64,000 nucleotides of DNA. Source: JAYEJW01 sp034716535 (GTDB lineage Bacteria > Pseudomonadota > Gammaproteobacteria > Chromatiales > Chromatiaceae). The stretch's first letter is position 1, and each line of letters opens with the position of its first letter. Below are positions 27,884 to 37,275 of the stretch, one piece after another. The notes beneath the pieces were generated by a model. It saw nothing but the letters and a program-made list of their open reading frames with translations. It was not told where the DNA came from and did no database searches. Where the stretch lies: NCBI GenBank assembly GCA_034716535.1, contig JAYEJW010000243.1:7797-71796 (forward strand), in the 5' to 3' direction. A program made the position numbers and the translations under genes.

Positions 27884-28918
27884 ATGACCCGTTTTTCCGT
27901 GCTGTTGTCAGCGGTCTTAGCCGTCTGCTTGGTTTTACCGCCGACACCGGTTCGCGCTACTGTCGCGGATGACGACGCGATCTACAGTTTCGACGATTCC
28001 CCCCGGGAAGAGCCGCTGGTCTATCCGGACTGGTTCAACGACAGCTTTCTTGACCTGGGGGACGACCTGAAGGATGCCGCGGATGCCGGCAAGCAGGGAC
28101 TCATGGTCTACTTCGGTCAGCGTCGTTGCGCTTACTGCCACAAGCTCATGGACGTGAATTTCGGTCTGACCGATATCGTCGAATACACTCAGCGCCACTT
28201 CGACATTGTGCCCATCGATATTTGGGGCGTTGCGGAGGTCACCGATCTGGATGGCGACCTCTTGACGGAGCGCGACTACTCGCTGAAGAAGGGCACCAGC
28301 TTCACCCCATCCATCGTCTTCTTCGACACCTCCGGCCGGGAGGCCCTGCGGTTGCGCGGCTACTACCCCCCCTACCAGTTTCGAGCCGCGCTGGAGTACG
28401 TGGCGGACGGCCACTATCAGCGCGAGTCCTTCCGCGACTACCTGGCTCGGGGGGAAGGGGGCATGGTCTTCGATTCCAGCGACCTCAACGACGAGGATTT
28501 CTTCGCTGCACCCCCGTTCAACCTGGATCGTAGTCGCTTCTCCAGTGAGCGGCCGCTGGCGGTGTTCTTCGAGCAAGGGGACTGTCACGCCTGCGATGTG
28601 CTGCACGGCGAGGCCCTGCGCGAGTCCGCTATTTATCAGCACTTCGAGCAGTTCGATAACGTGCAGCTGAATATGTGGTCGGACACCCCGATCATTACGC
28701 CCCAGGGCGAGCGGACGACTGCCAGGGACTGGGCCGCGGCCCTGGGGTTGTTCTACGCGCCCTCGATCCTCTTTTTCGACGAAGGGGGACGCGAGATCCT
28801 GCGCGTGGACTCGGTCGTGCGCTTTTACCGCCTGGGCAACGTGCTCAACTATGTCGCCAGCCGCGCCTATCTGGAGGAGCCGAACTATCAGCGTTGGCGG
28901 GTTACGCGGTCGCTCTAG
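27884..28918 (+). CDS. Exported protein with two thioredoxin-like domains
   Basis: A 344-residue protein with a Sec signal peptide (residues 1-25, VRA cleavage) and two consecutive thioredoxin-fold domains. The first has FGQRRCAYCHKLM (Cys82, Cys85) and the second FEQGDCHACDVLH (Cys234, Cys237). Each is followed by a similar FTPSIVFFDTSGREALRLRGY or YAPSILFFDEGGREILRVDS stretch, so the protein arose by internal duplication. It would work as a periplasmic thiol reductase or cytochrome-maturation helper, resembling SoxW-type thioredoxins of sulfur oxidisers in part. Partner proteins are not apparent in the neighbourhood. Confidence 0.87.
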   Translation: MTRFSVLLSAVLAVCLVLPPTPVRATVADDDAIYSFDDSPREEPLVYPDWFNDSFLDLGDDLKDAADAGKQGLMVYFGQRRCAYCHKLMDVNFGLTDIVEYTQRHFDIVPIDIWGVAEVTDLDGDLLTERDYSLKKGTSFTPSIVFFDTSGREALRLRGYYPPYQFRAALEYVADGHYQRESFRDYLARGEGGMVFDSSDLNDEDFFAAPPFNLDRSRFSSERPLAVFFEQGDCHACDVLHGEALRESAIYQHFEQFDNVQLNMWSDTPIITPQGERTTARDWAAALGLFYAPSILFFDEGGREILRVDSVVRFYRLGNVLNYVASRAYLEEPNYQRWRVTRSL

Positions 28919-28939
28919 CGGTTTATCGAAGCGCGGGAA

Positions 28940-28956
28940 AAATCCATCCTGGATTT
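28940..28956. terminator. Short bidirectional hairpin between convergent genes
   Basis: AAATCCA (28940-28946) and TGGATTT (28950-28956) pair over a 3-nt loop in the 59-bp gap between the tandem thioredoxin gene and the convergent DUF4124-like gene. The AT-rich ends give short A and T runs on both sides. Confidence 0.45.
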
Positions 28957-28977
28957 CTCAGCGGTGCCCGGCCGACG

Positions 28978-29454
28978 TCATTCGCAGAATCGGTCGATGT
29001 ATGCTTCGTAGGTCTTGCGCTTACGGCGCAGGACGACGCCCTTGCCGGCCTCGTAGCCGCGCCGGAGCTTCCAGTTGACCTCGTCGAGGAGCTGGCGTTT
29101 CTTCCAGCATTGCTCTTCGTTCCGCGCGGCGGGGGCAGGCTGCTTCGAGGCCGCGGTCCGAGGGTTTCCGCGGGGTTTCTTCGTTCGGTCCGCCCCGGCT
29201 TCCGACGGGAGCTCGGATGGCGTCCAGCCGGTTTTCCGGTCCTCCACCGTGACCTCTCGCCCGCTCATGTCGGAGTCGCAGGGGTGCTGGCGAAACTCGA
29301 TCTCTCCAAGCGAATTCGTACAGCGGTAAACCCTGGTCTGTGCGCCCAGGTCCACAGCAGTCGTTAGGAAGAGAGCAAGCATCGCCGCCGCGAACGCCGG
29401 GTACGATCTCCGGCGCATTGCAGACGTACAGGATTTGGTCGGTCGTTGGTCCAT
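28978..29454 (-). CDS. DUF4124-like exported protein
   Basis: A 158-residue protein with a signal peptide that begins after the Arg-rich MRRRSYPAF, so the true start may be the ATG at 29418 rather than 29454. After cleavage the motif VYRCTNSLGEIEFRQHPC is the DUF4124 signature (Tyr-Lys/Arg-Cys, then Gly, then Cys). A basic, Pro-rich linker follows and a C-terminal helical part has two cysteines (QCWKKRQ, RFCE). The function of DUF4124 proteins is unknown, and they are common periplasmic proteins of gammaproteobacteria. Confidence 0.78.
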   Translation of the reverse strand: MDQRPTKSCTSAMRRRSYPAFAAAMLALFLTTAVDLGAQTRVYRCTNSLGEIEFRQHPCDSDMSGREVTVEDRKTGWTPSELPSEAGADRTKKPRGNPRTAASKQPAPAARNEEQCWKKRQLLDEVNWKLRRGYEAGKGVVLRRKRKTYEAYIDRFCE

Positions 29455-29627
29455 GTCGCCCTGGTGTCCCTTACGCTACCTTTGCCGAAGTGTGCATGCC
29501 GTCGCCGGGGCTGTAAACAGCCGTTAACATATTCGAGCCGCCCTTTCGGCATTATGATCGATTGTCCGTGCTAACAAGACGGCCCATCTCGGGCCGAGCA
29601 CCTAATCAAGTGGGAACCAGAGACAAG

Positions 29628-31730
29628 ATGCAGAGTCTTTATGTCGCCGGTGCCGGTTCCGGCAGCGGCAAGTCCGTTGTGGTCCTTGGCATCATGGAGA
29701 TGCTGTCCGCGGTCAACCGCAGGGTGGGCTTCTTCCGTCCCGTGGTGCGCAGCGGCGTTGAGGAGGACGACCTCACCAGCCTTATCCGGAGCCGCTATGC
29801 GCTCCCGTTCGCACCCGAGATGCTCTATGGCTGTACCGCGGAGACCGCGCGCCAGCTGGTCGCCGGTGGGCACTACGACGAGCTCATCAAGCTTATCCTC
29901 AACAAGTTCAAGATGTTGGAGGAAAAGTGCGATCTGGTTGTGTGCGCCGGCACGGATTTCGACGGCGTCGTTCCCTCATTGGAGTTCGACTTCAATGCCG
30001 ACATGGCCAACAACCTGGGGTGCCTGATCGTCGTCGTCGTGAAGGGATTCGACCGGGGCCCAGAGGAGACCCTGGACGCCGTCCAGCTGGCCCACGAGTC
30101 GTTGTTGGACCGGGGCGGCGAGCTTCTGGCCACGGTGATCAACGGTGTTCCACCGGAGCATCTTGAGCTGCTGACGACCCGCGCCCGCAACGCGTTGCCG
30201 GATACCGAGCTCGTCTATGCGCTGCCGGAGCAGACAACACTCGGCATGCCCACCGTGGGTGAGATCCGCAAGGCCCTGGACGCCGACTGCTTGTGTGGCG
30301 ACGGGGACGCCATGCTGCAGGTGGTGTCGAACTACAAAGTGGCGGCCATGGAAGTGCCGGACTTCCTGAATTATATCGAGGACGGATGTCTGATCATCAC
30401 TCCCGGCGACCGTTCGGACATCATCCTGGCCAGTCTGCTCGCCGACGCGTCCGCGTCCTTCCCGCGGGTAGCGGGTCTGTTGCTCACCGGCGGATTGCAG
30501 CCGGCGGACAATGTGCAGAAGCTGGTGGAGGGTCTGCGGCGGACCAAGGTTTCCATCCTGCGGGTGCTCACGGATACCTTTACCACGGCCATGCACATCA
30601 ATCAGGTGGAATCGACCATCCTGGCCGGGGACGAGCGTAAGCTCGCCGCCGCACTCGGTCTGTTCGAGTCCCATATCGACGTGTCGGAGCTGCAGCAGCG
30701 GGTGGCCGTGCGCCATTCGGTCCGGCGCACGCCGCTGATGTTCGAGTACGAGCTTATCCGCCGCGCCAAGTCCCAGCGCCGCCATATCGTGCTTCCGGAA
30801 GGCACGGACGAGCGGATTCTCCAAGCGGCGGAGATCCTCACTCTGCGCGACGTGGTGGACCTTACTCTGCTCGGCAACAGGGACAAGGTAGAGCGGCGTA
30901 TCGCGGAGCTCGGCCTGAAGCTGGACGGTATCCCCGTCATCGACCCGGATTCGGCCCCGCAACGGGAGCGGTATGCCCAGACCTATTACGAGTTGCGCAA
31001 GCACAAAGGCATCTCCGAGCAGATGGCCTACGACTTGTTCGAGGACGTCAGCTATTTCGGCACCGCGATGGTTTACCATGGCGACGCCGACGGCATGGTC
31101 TCGGGTGCCGCCCATACGACCCAGCACACGATCCGGCCCTCGTTCGAGATGATCAAGACGCGGTCGGACGTGCTGATCGTCTCCAGCGTCTTCTTCATGT
31201 GTCTGGCCGATCGGGTCCTCGTCTACGGCGATTGCGCTGTGAACCCCAACCCGAATGCGGAGCAGCTGGCGGACATCGCGATCACCTCCGCGGCTACCGC
31301 CGCCGCCTTCGGCATCGAGCCGCGGGTGGCCATGTTGTCCTACTCGACCGGCGAGTCGGGCAAGGGCGCCGATGTGGAGAAGGTGCGCGAGGCGGTTCGC
31401 ATTGCCCGCGAGCGGCGCCCCGACCTCAAGCTGGAGGGGCCGATCCAGTATGATGCGGCTGTCGATGTGGGCGTTGCGCGATCCAAGATGCCGGGCAGTG
31501 AGGTGGCGGGGCAGGCCACCGTCTTCATCTTCCCGGACCTCAACACCGGCAACAACACCTACAAGGCGGTGCAGCGCAGTGCGGGTGCGGTGGCCATCGG
31601 CCCGGTGCTGCAGGGTCTGAACAAGCCGGTCAACGACCTGAGCCGCGGCTGTCTGGTTCCGGACATCGTCAACACCGTCGCCATTACCGCCATTCAGGCC
31701 CAGGAAAGCGGCACGACTTCCGCGCAGTAG
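29628..31730 (+). CDS. pta: Phosphate acetyltransferase, long form
   Basis: Converts acetyl-CoA and phosphate to acetyl phosphate. The 700-residue protein has the three parts of long Pta: an N-terminal P-loop domain (GAGSGSGKSVV), the DRTGG domain around residues 200-340, and the catalytic PTA_PTB domain from about 375 (IVLPEGTDERILQAA ... GNNTYKAVQRSAGAVAIGPVLQG). The ATG at 29628 is preferred to an earlier start at 29562 because the P-loop strand begins right after it. It is followed by ackA after a 206-bp gap, forming the usual acetate module for overflow or acetate uptake. Confidence 0.97.
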   Translation: MQSLYVAGAGSGSGKSVVVLGIMEMLSAVNRRVGFFRPVVRSGVEEDDLTSLIRSRYALPFAPEMLYGCTAETARQLVAGGHYDELIKLILNKFKMLEEKCDLVVCAGTDFDGVVPSLEFDFNADMANNLGCLIVVVVKGFDRGPEETLDAVQLAHESLLDRGGELLATVINGVPPEHLELLTTRARNALPDTELVYALPEQTTLGMPTVGEIRKALDADCLCGDGDAMLQVVSNYKVAAMEVPDFLNYIEDGCLIITPGDRSDIILASLLADASASFPRVAGLLLTGGLQPADNVQKLVEGLRRTKVSILRVLTDTFTTAMHINQVESTILAGDERKLAAALGLFESHIDVSELQQRVAVRHSVRRTPLMFEYELIRRAKSQRRHIVLPEGTDERILQAAEILTLRDVVDLTLLGNRDKVERRIAELGLKLDGIPVIDPDSAPQRERYAQTYYELRKHKGISEQMAYDLFEDVSYFGTAMVYHGDADGMVSGAAHTTQHTIRPSFEMIKTRSDVLIVSSVFFMCLADRVLVYGDCAVNPNPNAEQLADIAITSAATAAAFGIEPRVAMLSYSTGESGKGADVEKVREAVRIARERRPDLKLEGPIQYDAAVDVGVARSKMPGSEVAGQATVFIFPDLNTGNNTYKAVQRSAGAVAIGPVLQGLNKPVNDLSRGCLVPDIVNTVAITAIQAQESGTTSAQ

Positions 31731-31772
31731 CAAGCTTGGATCTGTGGCGCACCGAATGCTGCTCCGGCATAC

Positions 31773-31870
31773 GTGTGGAGTGCGGAGTGCGGAGTGCGGA
31801 GTGCGAAGTACGAAGTAGGTAGTGCAGGGCCTGTCAGAGCAGCACGCACTTCGTACCCCGTACTTCGCAC
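31773..31870. repeat. Heptamer repeat element: direct array, spacer, inverted array
   Basis: Seven tandem 7-mers of the type GTGCGGA (units GTGTGGA, GTGCGGA x3, GTGCGAA, GTACGAA, GTAGGTA) occupy 31773-31821. After a 21-bp spacer, four units of the same type run in the opposite orientation at 31843-31870. GTGCGAAGTAC at 31801-31811 and its complement at 31860-31870 could form an 11-bp stem. The element sits in the transcribed pta-ackA gap. Confidence 0.85.
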
Positions 31871-31936
31871 GCGCGTCTCGTCCTGCGTCGGGCGTCGTAC
31901 CGGGGGGTCTGAATCGGATATCTCGGAGCATCGACC

Positions 31937-33136
31937 ATGAAAGTCCTGGTACTCAACTCCGGCAGCTCGTCCATCAAGTACCAACTCTTCCGCAGCGAGG
32001 ACTGGGAGTCCGTGGCATCCGGTGCGGTCGCCCGTATCGGCGAGATGGAGAGCGACATGCGGGGCCGCTGGACGAACGCCAACGGGAGCAGCGATTCCTG
32101 CCGCGAGACCATGTCCATCCCCAGCCACCGGGAGGGACTCGAGCGCATTGTCGCCAGGCTGCGCACAAGCGGCGTTCTGGCGGACCTCTCGGAGCTGGGC
32201 GCCATTGGTCATCGGGTCGTGCATGGCGGCGAGGCGTTTCACTGTCCCACGCTCATCGACGACGACGTGGTTGCGGTCATCCGCGACATGATCCCTCTCG
32301 CGCCGCTGCACAACCCGGCGAACCTGGCCGGCATCGAGGTGGCGCGCAGGCTCTTCCCCGGAGTGCCGCAGGTGGCTGTGTTCGACACCGCGTTCCACCA
32401 GACCATGCCGCGCACAGCTTACCGTTACGCGATCCCTGAGTATCTCTATCGGGAGCACCGGGTGCGCCGTTACGGTTTTCACGGCACCTCCCATCACTAC
32501 GTGGCCAAGCGCGCGGCCGGCTTCCTCGGCAGGCCTTTGGAGGGTTGTAATCTGATTACTCTCCATCTCGGCAACGGTGCCAGCGCCACCGCCATTCGGG
32601 ACGGCAAGAGCCTGGATACGTCCATGGGTCTGACGCCGCTCGAGGGGCTTGTAATGGGTACACGTTGCGGCGATATCGATCCGGCCATCCACTTCTACAT
32701 CGCCAAGCACCTCGGGTTGGATAACGATACCCTGGACGATCTGCTCAACCGCCAAAGCGGTTTGCTCGGGATCTGCGGCGCCAACGACATGCGGGAGATC
32801 CACCGGTTGGCGGACGCAGGCGACGAGAATGCCGAGTTGGCGATCGGCATCTTCTGCCACCGACTGAGAAAGTACCTGGGCGCCTACTACGCGGAGCTGG
32901 GCCGGGTTGACGCAGTGGTCTTCACCGGCGGCATTGGTGAGAATGACGGGGAAACGCGCGCCCGCACCTGCGCCGACCTGGGGAGTCTCGGCATCCACCT
33001 CGATGCCCGGGCCAACGGTTCCGGGAATCGGGGCGAGCGGGCCATCAGCGCGGCGACCAGCCCGGTCAAGGTGCTGGTCATCCCGACCAATGAGGAGCTG
33101 GAGATCGCCCAGCAGGCACTGCGGGCGGTTGCTTGA
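31937..33136 (+). CDS. ackA: Acetate kinase
   Basis: Interconverts acetyl phosphate plus ADP with acetate plus ATP. At 399 residues it is full length. The ASKHA family marks are VLVLNSGSSSIKYQLF at the start, AIGHRVVHGGE, FHQTMP, RRYGFHGTSHHYVA, LHLGNGASATAI, and FTGGIGEND near the C-terminus. The ATG at 31937 follows the heptamer element by 66 bp. It is in the same direction as pta. Confidence 0.97.
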   Translation: MKVLVLNSGSSSIKYQLFRSEDWESVASGAVARIGEMESDMRGRWTNANGSSDSCRETMSIPSHREGLERIVARLRTSGVLADLSELGAIGHRVVHGGEAFHCPTLIDDDVVAVIRDMIPLAPLHNPANLAGIEVARRLFPGVPQVAVFDTAFHQTMPRTAYRYAIPEYLYREHRVRRYGFHGTSHHYVAKRAAGFLGRPLEGCNLITLHLGNGASATAIRDGKSLDTSMGLTPLEGLVMGTRCGDIDPAIHFYIAKHLGLDNDTLDDLLNRQSGLLGICGANDMREIHRLADAGDENAELAIGIFCHRLRKYLGAYYAELGRVDAVVFTGGIGENDGETRARTCADLGSLGIHLDARANGSGNRGERAISAATSPVKVLVIPTNEELEIAQQALRAVA

Positions 33137-33708
33137 TCCGGGATTTCGTAAGCGATGCCGCTCTCGCCGGGGGCCGGGGTGCGGTTTCCGGGTTCCCGCT
33201 TTGATTCCCATGTAAGAGACGACTTACAGGTTTTTCGGAAATGACAATCCTGTTAAGAACCAGCTGCGATCTATACTTCGCTTCAGCTTCAAACTGAGGG
33301 TTCGAGCCAGAGCCGACGGTTCTGGACCCTCCGGGCCGAAGCCTTTCCCAAGAAAGACAAAGAAATGGAGGATGATGTGGCAGAACTGGGCTGCAGCGCA
33401 GGAAGAGCTAACGGTCGCGAGCGCCTGATCCGGTGTCATCCTCATCAAAGGGAGACACGCGCGCGCGGGGACTTGAGGAAACGCTGATTGACCCAGCGCT
33501 CCGGTAAGAAGTGCCAATCGTTCAGACAAGGAAGCCGCCCCCGAAGTGGTGTGTGGGGCGGCTCATAAGGAGGAGTGGATGATTGCGATAGAAAAATACC
33601 GGTTTGAGATCTGCGGGTATTTGACAATTCGCAATCCGGTCATTCTTTTAGAAGGTTTTTCGCCCGTACCATCGAATCTTATGGTTTCCGCAAGGCGAGA
33701 AGCGACCC
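33137..33708. other. Long intergenic region between convergent ackA and pstS
   Basis: No confident gene in 572 bp. It holds an 8-bp stem (33307-33314 with 33318-33325, one G-T pair), a 9-bp stem (33533-33563), and an unusually AT-rich stretch from about 33585 to 33690. Open frames on the minus strand at 33224-33529 and small plus-strand frames are not supported by family knowledge. One small ORF starting at 33579 has a strong ribosome binding site and is listed separately. Confidence 0.5.
33533..33563. repeat. 9-bp inverted repeat upstream of a small ORF
   Basis: AGCCGCCCC (33533-33541) and GGGGCGGCT (33555-33563) flank a 13-nt loop. No T tract follows; instead AAGGAGG and an ATG come directly after. 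It may end the ackA transcript or control the small ORF. Confidence 0.6.
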
Positions 33709-33833
33709 TCACTGGCGCTTTTCAACGAGCTCTCGAATCTTCTCCGCGTTGGCTTTGCGCTCCGGCGCCGGAACGGGGATCAGACCTCGGTCGATCAGGT
33801 ATCCCTCCTCACCCGAGGCTCGCTCGTCCATGA
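33579..33833 (+). CDS. Possible small ORF with strong ribosome binding site (doubtful)
   Basis: ATG at 33579 lies five bases after a perfect AAGGAGG. The first 30 or so residues (MIAIEKYRFEICGYL and on) are encoded by AT-richer DNA. After about residue 43 the frame runs antisense into the 3' end of pstS, where the sequence becomes Arg/Pro-rich and unconvincing. It may be a truncated gene remnant. I do not recognise it. Confidence 0.25.
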   Translation: MIAIEKYRFEICGYLTIRNPVILLEGFSPVPSNLMVSARREATLTGAFQRALESSPRWLCAPAPERGSDLGRSGIPPHPRLARP

Positions 33834-34755
33834 GCTCGGAAAGGAAAGGCTCGAGTCCCGGGATCGAGTCCGCATGTGCGGCCTTGACATAGATGTACAG
33901 GGGGCGTGCGAGGGGGTAATCGCGGCTGTAAATGGTGTCGAAGGTAGGCTCGATACCTTCGATCTCGGAGGCTTGGAGCTTGTCCCGGTTTTGGTCGTAA
34001 TAACTGAAACCGAAGATTCCGACGGCTTGGTCCGATTCGCCCACCTTGCGAACGATCAGGTTGTCGTTCTCACCCGTCGATGTGTAGGCGCCGTCCTCCC
34101 GGATAGCGCCGCACACCTGTCGGAATCGCTCGGGATCCGACTGAGAGAGCGCGCTCAGCCAGTCGAAGGACTTGCACCCCCTGATGAGCCCCCGCTCCAC
34201 TAGCACGTCCCGAGTGCCCGAGGTAACTGGTGGACCGTAGACCTGAATCGGAACGTCGGGTAGCGTCGGGTTTGTCTCCTTCCAGCTCTTGTAAGGGTTC
34301 GGGACCAGTTGTTCCTCGCCATTTGGGTCCGGTATCCGCCTGCCGAGGGCCAGGAAGAGATCCTTCAAGGTCAGGCGCAGATGCGGGCCCTTGCCCGCGG
34401 TGGCGAGGATGATGCCGTCCCACCCGAAGCGCAGTCCCAGAATATCGGATACCCCGTTTTCTTGGCATTGTTGCAGCTCGCTGGCGACCATTTCGCGGGA
34501 TGCCAGCGCAATATCCGCTTCGCCGACGCCCACGCCTCGGCAGAAGAACTTGATACCGCCGCCGGATCCCCATGCCTCCACCTGCGGGGTCTTGAAATCG
34601 GTGGTTTTTCCGATGTGCTCGGCGACAACGGTCGCGAATGGGTAGACGGTCGAGGACCCGACGGCCAGCACTTGGTCGCGGGCACCTGCCATGGGCGCGG
34701 CCGTGATCAGGGCGAGCGCGCAAAGCATCCTCGTGGCGGTCTTGCGTGTTTTCAT
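33709..34755 (-). CDS. pstS: Phosphate ABC transporter substrate-binding protein PstS
   Basis: Periplasmic phosphate receptor of 348 residues with a signal peptide ending near the ARD after residue 26. The PstS/PBP-like_2 marks are VLAVGSSTVYPFATVVAEH, EAWGSGGGIKFFCRGVG, ADIALASREM, VYGPPVTSGTRDVLVERG and SYYDQNRDKL. It is a stand-alone gene: no pstC, pstA or pstB follows, and it starts only 29 bp after metF on the same strand, so it may be cotranscribed with the methionine-cycle genes. It may instead be an orphan binding protein with a different anion as ligand. Confidence 0.88.
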   Translation of the reverse strand: MKTRKTATRMLCALALITAAPMAGARDQVLAVGSSTVYPFATVVAEHIGKTTDFKTPQVEAWGSGGGIKFFCRGVGVGEADIALASREMVASELQQCQENGVSDILGLRFGWDGIILATAGKGPHLRLTLKDLFLALGRRIPDPNGEEQLVPNPYKSWKETNPTLPDVPIQVYGPPVTSGTRDVLVERGLIRGCKSFDWLSALSQSDPERFRQVCGAIREDGAYTSTGENDNLIVRKVGESDQAVGIFGFSYYDQNRDKLQASEIEGIEPTFDTIYSRDYPLARPLYIYVKAAHADSIPGLEPFLSELMDERASGEEGYLIDRGLIPVPAPERKANAEKIRELVEKRQ

Positions 34756-34783
34756 CACTGTTGAAAGCTTCGCGGATCCGGTC

Positions 34784-35650
34784 TCAGCCGAGGTGCCGGG
34801 ACCCGGGTAGGCCGAGGTCTTGCCATAGACGCAGGGTGGGACCGGCCTGGTTCATGGTGTAGAAGTGGATGCCTGGCGCTCCCCCATCGAGCAGGCGCCG
34901 ACACATACCGAGCACGACGTCGTGGCCGAAGGAGCGGATACCGTCGATGTCGTCGCCGTAGCCCTGAAGACGCTTGCGGACCCAGCGCGGAATCTCTGCG
35001 CCGCAGGCGTCGGAGAAGCGGGCCAGCTGCGTGAAGTTGGTGATGGGCATGACGCCCGGGACGACGGGGACCCGGATGGCGAGCCGCTCGCAGCTCTCCA
35101 GGAACGCAAAGTACGCATCGGCGTTGTAGAAGTATTGGGTGATGGCGGCGTCGGCCCCCGCCTCTACCTTGCGCTTGAAGTTCTTCAGATCCTGCTCCGC
35201 GCTGGGGGCCTGGGGGTGATATTCGGGATAGGCCGCCACCTCGATGCGGAACCGGTCCCCGGTCTCCTCGCGGATAAAGGCCACCAGCTCGTTGGCGTAG
35301 CGGAATTCGCCGGCGCCTCCCGCCCCCATGCCCGATGGCAGATCGCCGCGCAGGGCGACGAGTCGGTGGATGTCCTGTTCCTTGTAATGATGCAGGATCT
35401 CCCTGATCTCCACGCGGGAAGAGCCGATGCAAGAGAGATGGGGGGCCGTGTCGATGCCGCGCTCGCGCAACAGAGTGACGGTCTCGAAGGTACGTTCCCG
35501 GGTGGAACCGCCTGCTCCGTAGGTGACCGAGAAATACCCGGGCGCAACGGCGTCCAGGCTCTGCACGTTGCCCTTGAGCTTCTCCATGCCCTCCGGCGTC
35601 TTGGGCGGGAAAAGCTCGAAGCTGTACGTCTTGTCGTCTTGTCGTTTCAT
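34784..35650 (-). CDS. metF: 5,10-Methylenetetrahydrofolate reductase
   Basis: FAD enzyme that makes 5-methyl-THF for homocysteine methylation. The 288 residues match the MetF TIM barrel: YSFELFPPKTPEG near the start, FSVTYGAGGSTRERT, HLSCIG, LRGDLP, QYFYNADAYF and GIHFYTMNQ at the end. The ATG at 35650 is chosen over a TTG nine bases earlier. It is the second gene after the SAH riboswitch, 97 bp behind ahcY, which fits joint control of the S-adenosylmethionine cycle. Confidence 0.96.
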   Translation of the reverse strand: MKRQDDKTYSFELFPPKTPEGMEKLKGNVQSLDAVAPGYFSVTYGAGGSTRERTFETVTLLRERGIDTAPHLSCIGSSRVEIREILHHYKEQDIHRLVALRGDLPSGMGAGGAGEFRYANELVAFIREETGDRFRIEVAAYPEYHPQAPSAEQDLKNFKRKVEAGADAAITQYFYNADAYFAFLESCERLAIRVPVVPGVMPITNFTQLARFSDACGAEIPRWVRKRLQGYGDDIDGIRSFGHDVVLGMCRRLLDGGAPGIHFYTMNQAGPTLRLWQDLGLPGSRHLG

Positions 35651-35747
35651 GAGGGTCAACCCGCCGAGGCGCCGAAGACGCCAAGGTCATATTGGAATTG
35701 GGCACCGGTCGCACGGGGCAAGCCCCCGAGCGCCGCGCAACCCACCG

Positions 35748-37154
<1,407 letters not shown>

Positions 37155-37179
37155 GGTAGTCAACTCCGGTGAATATCAG

Positions 37180-37253
37180 AGTGAGCGCCGTTAGAAAGGG
37201 TGTCCTTCTACCGAGCCTGGCGGGTCCTGACCCGTCGCAGCGCTCCTCCGTGA
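37180..37253 (-). promoter_or_regulatory. S-adenosylhomocysteine (SAH) riboswitch
   Basis: Read on the minus strand, the ahcY leader contains GAGGAGCGCTGCGAC, a GC stem with GGGTC/GACCC, CCAGGCTCGG, then a variable loop and AACGGCGCTCAC. These are the conserved blocks of the SAH riboswitch: the P1 pairing, the GCUGCrAC core, the CCAGGCUCG strand and the GCGCUCA strand that pairs with GAGCGC to form the pseudoknot. It lies in the 121-bp gap between metK and ahcY and ends 26 bp before the ahcY start, in the usual place. Confidence 0.93.
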
Positions 37254-37275
37254 AAGAAAAAAGACAATTCAGAAA

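Noticed and set aside
29976..31931. 651-residue minus-strand open frame
   Set aside because: Antisense shadow of pta. The plus-strand protein is a clear phosphate acetyltransferase.
31694..33211. 505-residue minus-strand open frame
   Set aside because: Antisense shadow of ackA and the heptamer element.
33297..33325. GGTTCGAGCC word suggesting a tRNA T-arm, or a c-di-GMP-like riboswitch
   Set aside because: The flanks do not pair as a T stem, no acceptor or anticodon arms are found, and the riboswitch core blocks are missing.
33365..33487. 40-codon plus-strand ORF starting MEDDVAELG
   Set aside because: Arg-rich second half and no proper ribosome site; considered non-coding.
33224..33529. 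101-residue minus-strand open frame between ackA and pstS
   Set aside because: No ribosome site, no recognisable motif, and low-quality composition. Left as intergenic.
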